From the NCBI GenBank assembly GCA_002479245.1, contig DLMG01000358.1, forward strand, positions 1 to 6,019: a stretch of 6,019 nt of DNA, in the 5' to 3' direction. Positions within the stretch are counted from its first letter, which is position 1. Every line of letters starts with the position of its first letter. The translations under genes were made by a program, and so were the position numbers. Under the pieces are notes generated by a model. It searched no databases and was not told the DNA's origin. It saw only the letters and a list, made by a program, of their open reading frames with translations. This DNA is from Verrucomicrobia subdivision 3 bacterium UBA7542. Its GTDB lineage: Bacteria > Verrucomicrobiota > Verrucomicrobiia > Limisphaerales > UBA11358. This document shows positions 1-5,459 of the stretch, in pieces.

Positions 1-125
1 TGGCCGAAGTCAGCATCCATTTCACCAGTCTCCACATCACCGCCCGTGAATTGCGCGGCGGCGCCATCATTTTTCTGTTCCCGCAAGCCGCTTTTTCGCC
101 GATAACAACCCAACCACGCTTATGA
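1..125 (+). CDS. 3' end of an unidentified protein-coding gene (partial)
   Basis: An open frame enters from the left edge (first full codon at 3) and stops at TGA 123-125, giving about 40 C-terminal residues beginning AEVSIHFTSLHITARELRGG. Codons in this frame are rich in G or C at the third position, as in the neighbouring genes. The two other forward frames hit stops within the stretch. The last codons form an ATGA overlap with the next gene, which suggests translational coupling in one operon. The fragment reads like the end of a beta-rich domain followed by a short Pro-rich tail, but I do not recognise a family and assign no function. Being a real coding tail is likely; its identity is unknown. 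Confidence 0.6.
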   Translation, partial: AEVSIHFTSLHITARELRGGAIIFLFPQAAFSPITTQPRL

Positions 126-514
126 CCGCCAAAGAACTTAATCAACTGGTCACTCAGATTGAAACGCACATCGAGTGCTGGAAACAGTTCAACTATTTCA
201 TCAACGTCGCGCGCGGAAAAAAATTCGGGCCGGCGGAAGAAGGTCATTTTCTCGAAGTTAAGAGCATCATCGTGCAGGAGATTGAACTGATTTACGCCTC
301 CATTGAAGTCGCCTCGCCCACGCGCGACGAAATCCACGCGCTCATCGGCAACGCGCCGTCGTTGCGCTACCTCAGCGAAATGAGCGAAGGCGCGCTCCGC
401 GGCCTGGAATCCCAGTGGCACAAAATTTACATCTCCTGGCATTCCATCCTGGGCCAGCTCAAGGTCAAACAGCGCGGCGAGGAAACCAAATCCTTCTGGG
501 GATCAAAAAAATAG
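122..514 (+). CDS. conserved-looking hypothetical protein, 130 aa, all-helical, cytoplasmic
   Basis: The protein starts MTAKELNQLVTQIETHIECW and ends in a Lys-rich tail (SFWGSKK). It has no signal peptide and no membrane segment. It appears mostly alpha-helical: amphipathic stretches at about residues 3-30, 38-62, 68-76 and 88-115 alternate charged and aromatic or hydrophobic residues. Trp and His are unusually frequent (W20, the ESQWHKIYISWH region near 97-108). The ATG at 122 overlaps the upstream stop as ATGA and has no good Shine-Dalgarno sequence, which fits translation by reinitiation after the upstream gene. I do not recognise the family. Its function is probably tied to the truncated upstream gene, since the two would be co-translated. 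Codon use matches the neighbours, so the gene is likely genuine. Confidence 0.8.
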   Translation: MTAKELNQLVTQIETHIECWKQFNYFINVARGKKFGPAEEGHFLEVKSIIVQEIELIYASIEVASPTRDEIHALIGNAPSLRYLSEMSEGALRGLESQWHKIYISWHSILGQLKVKQRGEETKSFWGSKK

Positions 515-580
515 CGTCCTCACCACTTCTGGCTTGCCTGCAACGCCCATTTCGCGTCCAAATGATTCATGCCTGACTGG

Positions 581-594
581 ATGACCGCGGTCAT
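581..594. repeat. perfect 14-bp palindrome upstream of uppP
   Basis: ATGACCGCGGTCAT is identical to its reverse complement and lies 30 nt before the uppP start codon, in a 110-nt spacer with no convincing gene. Its size, symmetry and position suit a binding site for a dimeric repressor or activator of uppP. No promoter hexamers with good spacing were found around it, so an operator role is inference. Chance occurrence in GC-rich DNA cannot be excluded. Confidence 0.4.
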
Positions 595-624
595 ACCCGG
601 GACGAGCGAAGGGATTTCATAAAC

Positions 625-1485
625 ATGCTGAATTATTTTCAAATCCTGATTTTGGCGCTGATTCAAGGGGCGTGCGAGTTGTTGCCGGTGTCAAGTTCGG
701 CGCACGTCATCGCAGCGGAAAAACTCATGAAGTTGGATCCGTCGAGTCCCGAAATGACTATGCTGCTGGTTATGCTGCACACCGGAACCATGTTTGCAAT
801 GATCGTTTATTTCTGGAGCGGCTGGAAACGTGATTACTTTGCCTCAAAGGCACAATTTCAGTGGTTCGCAACTCAAGTTATCGTTGCGACCATCTGCACT
901 GGAATCGTTTTTTGCGGGCTACAACTGGTCATTGAGAAAATTTTTATGCGCGGCGTGCCGCACGCGGAGGTTGAGGATCTGTTCTCGAATCTGCCGCTGA
1001 TTGCCGGAGCGCTGGCGGCGGTGGGGTTGTTGATTATTTACGCCGGACTGTGTGAAGAAAAATCGCCGCGCCATTCTGAAATTCAAATAGCGCATTCATT
1101 CTGGATTGGCATCGTGCAGGGGATCTGCCTGCCATTCCGCGGCTTTTCACGTTCCGGATCGACCATCTCCATCGGACTGCTGCTCGGCCTGCCCAAGCAA
1201 AAACTGGAAGAATTCAGTTTTGCGCTGGCCGTGGTTTTGACGCCGCTCGCGATCGGAAAAGAAATGCTTCGCTTGTTCAAAGAACACGCGTTGAGTGGCC
1301 ACGGCTCCGCGCTGCATCTTTTGGCGCCGGGTCTCGTCGGCATGGTGTTCAGCTTCGTCGCCGGGCTGCTGGCCTTGAAATGGCTCTCCCGCTGGCTTGA
1401 AGGCGGGCGTTGGAAATTCTTTGGCTACTACTGTCTGGCGGCGGCGGCAGGCGTGTTGGTCCTCCACTTCGCGCTGTCTCGTTAA
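625..1485 (+). CDS. uppP: undecaprenyl-diphosphatase (UppP/BacA family)
   Basis: This integral membrane phosphatase converts undecaprenyl diphosphate to undecaprenyl phosphate, recycling the lipid carrier for peptidoglycan and other surface glycans. Overproduction of the family confers bacitracin resistance. At 286 aa it is close to the usual 265-290. Both signature regions are present. The first, near residues 14-27, reads QGACELLPVSSSAH: it contains the (E/Q)xxxE element as Q14 and E18, then PVSSS and H27. The second, near 165-178, ends in SRSG with catalytic-region Ser175 and Arg176. About seven or eight hydrophobic segments fit the family's re-entrant topology. The second motif reads LPFRGFSRSG instead of the common ALIPGxSRSG and is one residue longer between its Gln and Ser. 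The ATG at 625 is preceded by a modest GAAGGGA at 608-614, and an in-frame stop at 574-576 limits extension. The gene stands apart from the upstream operon by 110 nt and converges with the LysM gene downstream. Confidence 0.93.
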   Translation: MLNYFQILILALIQGACELLPVSSSAHVIAAEKLMKLDPSSPEMTMLLVMLHTGTMFAMIVYFWSGWKRDYFASKAQFQWFATQVIVATICTGIVFCGLQLVIEKIFMRGVPHAEVEDLFSNLPLIAGALAAVGLLIIYAGLCEEKSPRHSEIQIAHSFWIGIVQGICLPFRGFSRSGSTISIGLLLGLPKQKLEEFSFALAVVLTPLAIGKEMLRLFKEHALSGHGSALHLLAPGLVGMVFSFVAGLLALKWLSRWLEGGRWKFFGYYCLAAAAGVLVLHFALSR

Positions 1486-1529
1486 ATCAGCGCTGCACGA
1501 TTTTTCCAATCCGTGTCCGCGGTTAAAAA

Positions 1530-2102
1530 TTACTGCGCCGGCGCCGGAATAAAAATTTTCTGCCCGACCTTGAGGCTGTTCGGATTCAACCCCGGATTTG
1601 CCTTCAGAATCTGGTCCGCCGTCACTTTGATGCCCTGATCACGATACGCCTTGGCAATGATCGAAAGCGTGTCGCGTTCCGCGACCTTGTATTCGTAACC
1701 GTTTTCCTTGCCGCCTGCGCTTGAACCGGCCGTTGCGGTATTCGTTGTCACACCTGGCGTTGACTTGCGGCCTGGAGACGAACCGCCGGCTTTGCCGAGT
1801 TTTCCAATTTCCTTTAGAATCAAGTCATTGTCTGCCTGCTGTTTTTTGGCAAGTTCCTGGACCTGATTGGCGAGTTTTTGCAGGTCATCCTGGTTTGCGC
1901 CGGACCCGTTCGACTTGTCACGCAATTCGCTGATGTCCTTTTCCAGCGCGGTGATGCGCTTGGCCTGCACCGCCTGCGCGTCGAGCAGGTCCTGGATCTG
2001 GCCGCTGAGTTTGTTAATTTGTTGCTGGGTCGCGTCGTCCTGGGCACGCGCGGCGGCAACGGAAAAACTGAGGACTAATAACCAGATTAAAATTCGTTTC
2101 AT
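1530..2102 (-). CDS. secreted coiled-coil protein with C-terminal LysM domain
   Basis: This 190-aa protein is probably exported and bound to peptidoglycan. Residues 1-20 form a signal peptide (MKR, hydrophobic core LIWLLVLSFSVAAA, cleavage after ARA-20). Residues 22-102 are a Gln/Lys/Asp/Leu-rich heptad-like region, probably a two-part coiled coil broken by the Gly/Asn stretch at 65-71. Residues 104-133 are a flexible Gly/Ser/Thr linker. Residues 136-187 are a LysM module: it opens YEYKVAERDTLSIIAKAY, has the ILKANPGLN centre and ends in LKVGQKIFIP. LysM binds the N-acetylglucosamine-containing glycan backbone. No catalytic domain is present, so it looks like a structural or anchoring protein rather than a hydrolase; the coiled coil may oligomerise it in the periplasm. 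It starts 37 nt after the MFS gene on the same strand, so co-transcription is plausible. No Shine-Dalgarno sequence is visible before the ATG. No clear terminator lies in the 44-nt convergent gap to uppP. Confidence 0.88.
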   Translation of the reverse strand: MKRILIWLLVLSFSVAAARAQDDATQQQINKLSGQIQDLLDAQAVQAKRITALEKDISELRDKSNGSGANQDDLQKLANQVQELAKKQQADNDLILKEIGKLGKAGGSSPGRKSTPGVTTNTATAGSSAGGKENGYEYKVAERDTLSIIAKAYRDQGIKVTADQILKANPGLNPNSLKVGQKIFIPAPAQ

Positions 2103-2139
2103 GCGCCGAAAATAAACCGCCGTGCGCCCGCGTCAAGTA

Positions 2140-3462
2140 TTACACCAGTTTTCCGTACCGCCGGATCTCCGGCCAGATCAGTGCCACGGCGAAGACGGTC
2201 AGGATGGTTCCCACGCCGCCGGACACGGCGGAAATCACCGCGCCGGCGACAATCGTGTTCCCGAGGGTCGGTCCGAAAATTTGCGCGACAGTGCCGGACT
2301 CGAAGCCGCCGAGTTCATTGGATGTGCCGATGAAGAGGTTGTTGACAGCGGAAACGCGCCCGCGCTTGTCGTCGGGCGTGAGCATCTGCACCAACGAGTG
2401 CCGCACGACCACGCTGACGTTGTCCACCGCGCCGCAGATGAACAGCATGAAGAACGAAAACCAATACCACTTTGAAAATCCGAAGCCGACCGTCGCCAGC
2501 CCGAAGGCCGCCACAGCCCACAACATCGCGCGCCCGGCTTTTTGCAGCGGCGGGCGGTGGTTCAGGATGAACACGCAGAGCACGGAGCCCATGGGCAGCG
2601 CCGCCTGCAGGAACCCCAGCCCGCCGGGTCCGACCAGCAAAATCTCCTTGGCGTAAATCGGCAGCAGCGCCGTCGCGCCACCCAGAAACACTGCGAACAT
2701 GTCGAGCGTGATGACGCCCAGAATGATTTTGCTCGCATAAACGAACTTGAATCCCGTCAGCAGTGCCTGAAGGGTCATGGGTTCCTTGACGGTGACAGTG
2801 TGTTCCCGGCGCACCATGCCGATGAGGACACAAAAAACCAGCGACGCCAGCGCATTGAACACATAGACCAGCGCGGCGGGAGAAGCCGTATGCCGGGACA
2901 TCGCGGCGATGATGGCGCCGGCCGTCGCCGGCCCGACGATGCAGGACAGTTGAAACATGGCGGCGTTCCAGTTCACCGCCCGCGGGAAATCCTTCCGATC
3001 CACCAGCGCCGGCAAAAAGGCGGCGTTGGCCGCCCACGAAAACGTGCGCGCCGTGCCGCTGATGAACAGGCAGACGTAAATCCAATAAATCGGCGCCTGG
3101 AGCGCCGAAATCACGGCTATCCCGAGACTCGCCGCCGCCATGACCGCTGTCATCAGCACGATGATTCGTTTGCGGTTGTAATTGTCTGCGATGTGCCCGG
3201 CCGGCAGCGTGAATAAAAACATCGGGACCATCAGCGTCAGCCCCACGAGGCCCAGCGCCAGGGCGGAATAGGGAGTCTGGCAAGTTCGCTCATAAATTTC
3301 CCAGCCCAGGGCCATGGTGAACATCTGCTGGCCGAGCACCGCGACGAGGCGGCCAATAAGATAAAGTTTGAAATCCCGGTTCTGGAAAATGGCATACGGA
3401 TGCTTGTCATCGGTTTTCACCGGTGGCGGTGGCAGATCTTCTGGCGATTCGGTTTCGTGCAT
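2140..3462 (-). CDS. MFS transporter, exporter-like (MFS_3 / EntS-type)
   Basis: This is a 440-aa inner-membrane permease of the major facilitator superfamily with about 11-12 hydrophobic segments. After a Pro/Asp/Lys-rich cytoplasmic N-terminus comes FQNRDFKLYLIGRL (about 26-39), typical of this family. The loop 2-3 motif A appears as GHIADNYNRKR (about 89-99). The block at about 355-398 (VQMLTPDDKRGRVSAVNNLF, then GTSNELGGFESG) resembles the conserved segment of the MFS_3/TIGR00900 group, which includes enterobactin exporter EntS and macrolide-efflux-like proteins. Proton-driven export of a small molecule is the likely role; the substrate is unknown. The frame stays open back to an ATG at 3618, but the ATG at 3462 is preferred. 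The extra 52 residues are Pro/Arg-rich, fall on an intergenic hairpin (3588-3607), and lack family similarity, while the 3462 start gives a normal length. No strong Shine-Dalgarno sequence precedes it. The LysM gene follows by 37 nt. Confidence 0.88.
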   Translation of the reverse strand: MHETESPEDLPPPPVKTDDKHPYAIFQNRDFKLYLIGRLVAVLGQQMFTMALGWEIYERTCQTPYSALALGLVGLTLMVPMFLFTLPAGHIADNYNRKRIIVLMTAVMAAASLGIAVISALQAPIYWIYVCLFISGTARTFSWAANAAFLPALVDRKDFPRAVNWNAAMFQLSCIVGPATAGAIIAAMSRHTASPAALVYVFNALASLVFCVLIGMVRREHTVTVKEPMTLQALLTGFKFVYASKIILGVITLDMFAVFLGGATALLPIYAKEILLVGPGGLGFLQAALPMGSVLCVFILNHRPPLQKAGRAMLWAVAAFGLATVGFGFSKWYWFSFFMLFICGAVDNVSVVVRHSLVQMLTPDDKRGRVSAVNNLFIGTSNELGGFESGTVAQIFGPTLGNTIVAGAVISAVSGGVGTILTVFAVALIWPEIRRYGKLV

Positions 3463-3587
3463 GGGCGCGATGATGGTCAATGTAGCGCAAAATTCGCGCG
3501 GGTCGAGTCTGCAGGACGGCCGTGAATCTTGTGATTGAGGTGCAGATCTCCGATCCGGTGCGTTGAACAGCGCCGCGATTCTCGTCA

Positions 3588-3607
3588 CGCCGGGTTGGAG
3601 CCCGGCG
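3588..3607. repeat. GC-rich hairpin, 7-bp stem with 6-nt loop (REP-like)
   Basis: CGCCGGG (3588-3594), loop TTGGAG, CCCGGCG (3601-3607) is a perfect stem. It has no T-run on either side, so it is not an intrinsic terminator, and both flanking genes are transcribed away from it. It resembles short extragenic palindromic elements seen as dispersed repeats in GC-rich genomes; whether it recurs in this genome cannot be told from one copy. It is the main reason to reject the longer N-terminus of the adjacent MFS frame. Confidence 0.6.
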
Positions 3608-3669
3608 CTCCGGTCCATGGGTGGCTTCGGTCTTCAGCTAGGGAGACGCATCGGGATGATGAATCGCTG

Positions 3670-3709
3670 CATACAAAACTTTGTCCCACGTGGGACAAAG
3701 TTTTGTATG
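3670..3709. repeat. perfect 40-bp palindrome with CACGTG centre (parS-like core)
   Basis: Bases 3670-3689 are the exact reverse complement of 3690-3709: two 20-nt arms with no spacer and no mismatch; symmetry ends at 3669/3710. The central 16 bases (3682-3697 or within one base) read TGTCCCACGTGGGACA. This differs at two symmetric positions per half from the ParB-binding parS consensus TGTTTCACGTGAAACA and at one per half from the common variant TGTTCCACGTGGAACA. The outer arms are A/T-rich (CATACAAAACTT and complement). There is no trailing T-run, and the flanking genes diverge, so a terminator role is unlikely. Candidates are a ParB/parS-type site, an operator for a dimeric or tetrameric regulator, or a dispersed palindromic repeat. 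The palindrome itself is certain; its role is inference. Confidence 0.95.
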
Positions 3710-3734
3710 GTCTTTGGCGGCGGTTCCCAGGAAT

Positions 3735-3820
3735 GGTGACCGGTGCCGGTTAGCCTTGGAGCAGTGAAATTTCCAGCGGTCGCCGGCGAAGCGACCTTTC
3801 CTTGGTTTGCGCCGGTCACC
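3735..3820. repeat. 9-bp inverted repeat enclosing a small hairpin
   Basis: GGTGACCGG (3735-3743) and CCGGTCACC (3812-3820) are exact reverse complements 68 nt apart. Between them GGTCGC (3779-3784) and GCGACC (3791-3796) form a second 6-bp stem with a 7-nt loop, followed by a weak pyrimidine run. Together with the 40-bp palindrome just to the left this makes a structured block ending immediately before the small membrane-protein gene. It could be a structured 5' leader or a remnant of a small non-autonomous repeat; no target-site duplication was recognised. Confidence 0.4.
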
Positions 3821-3833
3821 GGCCGCCATTACA

Positions 3834-4010
3834 ATGATGCGTGTGGAAGATCCGAATGAAAATCCGCCCCGCCACCAATGGCCATGGTTTGTGCTGGCGG
3901 CGTTTTTACTGGCCGTGGCGCTGGCGATTGTGTGGATGAGTTTCGCCGTCCATCGGGAAAAACAGGAACGCGATGTGAATGCCCCTTTGCCGGCCGTTCC
4001 CGCGCGTTAA
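3834..4010 (+). CDS. small single-span membrane protein, about 58 aa
   Basis: This short gene encodes a charged N-terminus (MMRVEDPNENPPRHQ), one strongly hydrophobic segment at about residues 18-40 (WPWFVLAAFLLAVALAIVWM), then a basic/acidic segment (VHREKQERD) and a Pro/Ala tail. The layout is that of a single-pass inner-membrane protein; by the positive-inside rule, orientation is ambiguous because both flanks carry charges. I do not recognise a family. Two adjacent ATGs (3834 and 3837) can start it. A TTG at 3807 would extend it by nine residues but falls inside the upstream inverted repeat and is less likely. No Shine-Dalgarno sequence is seen. Its TAA stop overlaps the stop of the oppositely oriented sulfatase-like gene within a shared TTAA, a tight convergent arrangement. 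The clean membrane segment and coding-type base composition argue that it is real. Confidence 0.65.
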   Translation: MMRVEDPNENPPRHQWPWFVLAAFLLAVALAIVWMSFAVHREKQERDVNAPLPAVPAR

Positions 4011-5401
4011 CGGTTGTTCTTCAAGATGCCCTGAAATTTTGTGATCAGGTCGGGATTTTTGTCCGCGACGTTGTTGGTTTCGCCCGGATCAATTTTGAGA
4101 TTGTAAAGTTCCGGTGGCGCATCGGCTTTTGACCGCATAACCTTCCAATCTCCCATGCGAATGGCCTGGGTCTCATCGCGACTTTGGAGCTTCCAATAAA
4201 ACGACTCATGCCGGTTGGTTTGGATTTGGTTAAACAGCGTCGGCAAAATGGAAATGCCGTCAATGTTCGTCGGCGATTGGATCAGGGCAATGTCCGTTGC
4301 CGTCGGCAGAAAATCCCACGCCGCGCAGGGAAAGTCACCGACCTGGCCGGCGGGAATTTTACCCGGCCAATGCGCAATCATTGGCACCCGCAGGCCGCCG
4401 TCGTAAAGGTCGCCGCAGATGCCGCGAAACGGCCCGGTGCTTTGGAAAAATTTCGGGTCAACGCTGCCGTTCATTTGCGGCCCGGTGTCGCTCGTGAAGA
4501 AAATCACCGTGTTGCTTTCAATGTTCAGCTTTTTCAACTGTTCCAGCAACTGGCCAATGTTGGCGTCCAAACGTGTAATCATGGCGGCCTTGTTTTTTTC
4601 CAGTTGCGGCCACGGCTCTTCGGAAAACGGCGCATCGGTGGGAACCCGCCCATTTCCGGCACCCGGAATGGTGTAATTGACCAGCAGGAAAAATGGCCGG
4701 TAATGATTGAATCGGTCAGGTTGATTGTTGCCGATGAAATTCACTGACATGGTCGTAAACAGGTCGGGAATATATTGGCCGTTTTTACCGCCGGCATTCG
4801 CAAATACCACCACCTTGCCCTGAAGATGCGTTGCTGGATCGTGACGCCACACAAAGTCGGCATAAAAATTTTCCGCGTCGCCGGGGTCGAAGTAGCCGGC
4901 AAATTCATCGAAACCCTTGTTCCACGGCGCGCCGGTCGTGCCGTCACCACCCAAGTCCCATCCACCGATCAGGCCCGTGTGATAGCCGGATTGCTTGAGA
5001 ATTTGTGCGACAGTGATGTCGTCCGCCGTCAGCGGCACGTCCACGTCGGCGCGTTGTTTCAAGTGGCCCGAATCCTTGCCCAGCATTAACGCCGCGCGTG
5101 ACGGTGAACTCACCGCGTCGCCCGCATAGTAACTCGTGAAACGAATGCCCCCGGCGGCGAGCCGGTCCAGATTCGGCGTCTGAAATTTTGTCTGGCCGTA
5201 ACAACTCAAATCGCCGTAGCCGAGGCCGTCGGCCACAATCAAAATGATGCTCGGGCGGCGCGGCATGGCGGCGGGCGTGGAGTTGGTGAAGATGAACGAC
5301 AATTCCGCGCGGGCGCCCGGTGAAAATCCGAACAGCGCCGTGCCCGACAGCAACGCCAGAATGAGCGTCCGGCGGGAACAGTTGAAACAGGTTGATTTCA
5401 T
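4007..5401 (-). CDS. secreted S1-family sulfatase-like protein with degenerate active site
   Basis: Starting at ATG 5401 this is a 464-aa exported protein of the type I (alkaline-phosphatase fold) sulfatase family. Residues 1-32 are a signal peptide ending GARA; SRRTLI (9-14) is Tat-like. Family landmarks are intact: IVADGLGYGDLSCYGQ (starting about residue 55), TPNLDRLAAGGIRF, SSPSRAALMLG (from S98), a C-terminal RMGDWKVMRS and ELYNLKIDPGETNNV. Catalytic residues are largely changed. The paired N-terminal metal Asp is D58-G59. The formylglycine site is Ser98 (SSPSR), which in active enzymes needs a radical-SAM maturase. The usual GKWxLG is GGWDLG (Lys to Gly147). The His of the PHANN-type motif is Gly247. 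The metal motif DNG is D305-T306-G307. The Lys of RGxKxDLYEGG is Cys329. Classical sulfate-ester hydrolysis is therefore doubtful. A longer frame to ATG 5485 would put 28 residues before the signal peptide and overlap the upstream gene, so it is rejected. The gene lies 58 nt after an AmpG-like transporter gene. Confidence 0.88.
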   Translation of the reverse strand: MKSTCFNCSRRTLILALLSGTALFGFSPGARAELSFIFTNSTPAAMPRRPSIILIVADGLGYGDLSCYGQTKFQTPNLDRLAAGGIRFTSYYAGDAVSSPSRAALMLGKDSGHLKQRADVDVPLTADDITVAQILKQSGYHTGLIGGWDLGGDGTTGAPWNKGFDEFAGYFDPGDAENFYADFVWRHDPATHLQGKVVVFANAGGKNGQYIPDLFTTMSVNFIGNNQPDRFNHYRPFFLLVNYTIPGAGNGRVPTDAPFSEEPWPQLEKNKAAMITRLDANIGQLLEQLKKLNIESNTVIFFTSDTGPQMNGSVDPKFFQSTGPFRGICGDLYDGGLRVPMIAHWPGKIPAGQVGDFPCAAWDFLPTATDIALIQSPTNIDGISILPTLFNQIQTNRHESFYWKLQSRDETQAIRMGDWKVMRSKADAPPELYNLKIDPGETNNVADKNPDLITKFQGILKNNR

Positions 5402-5459
5402 TATAAACTTGGATTTTGGAAAGGCCGGTGCGTTCAAAGCAATTCTTTTCGGCGTCAAT

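Larger units (their letters stand above)
3463..3833. other. 371-bp gene-free spacer between divergent genes, rich in inverted repeats
   Basis: The spacer separates the leftward MFS gene from the rightward small membrane-protein gene, so it should hold the promoters for both. I see no coding region with neighbour-like codon use. Three inverted-repeat structures lie in it (3588-3607, 3670-3709 and 3735-3820), annotated separately. For the MFS gene, a weak sigma70-like pair on the minus strand reads TCGACC (3506-3501), a 16-nt spacer, then TACATT (3484-3479), each matching 4 of 6 consensus bases. For the small gene, TACAAT at 3830-3835 matches TATAAT at 5 of 6 positions but overlaps its start codons, with only a poor -35 (TTGCGC, 3807-3812). 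These promoter guesses are low confidence. Confidence 0.6.

Noticed and set aside
1147..1509. 120-codon frame antisense to uppP
   Set aside because: It is fully covered by the well-supported uppP frame and its composition (Gln/Arg/Glu) is that of an antisense shadow.
1486..1529. Terminator between the convergent uppP and LysM genes
   Set aside because: Only an 8-bp palindrome (CAGCGCTG, 1488-1495) without a usable loop is present; the T-run at 1501 is not adjacent to a stable stem.
1534..1548. GCGCCGGCGC palindrome near the LysM stop
   Set aside because: It lies in codons for the Ala-Pro repeat at the C-terminus and is explained by codon use.
2542..3216. 224-codon plus-strand frame antisense to the MFS gene
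   Set aside because: Arg/Gln/His-rich product without recognisable domains; antisense shadow.
2315..3283. 322-codon minus-strand frame inside the MFS gene
   Set aside because: Its product is low-complexity Arg/Gly/His/Ala-rich, typical of a shifted frame of a GC-rich gene; the overlapping MFS frame has strong family motifs.
3463..3618. N-terminal extension of the MFS gene to the ATG at 3618 (52 more residues)
   Set aside because: The extension is Pro/Arg-rich without family similarity, covers an intergenic hairpin, and the ATG at 3462 gives a normal MFS N-terminus.
3670..3709. Palindrome as bidirectional intrinsic terminator
   Set aside because: Both flanking genes are transcribed away from it and no T-run follows either arm.
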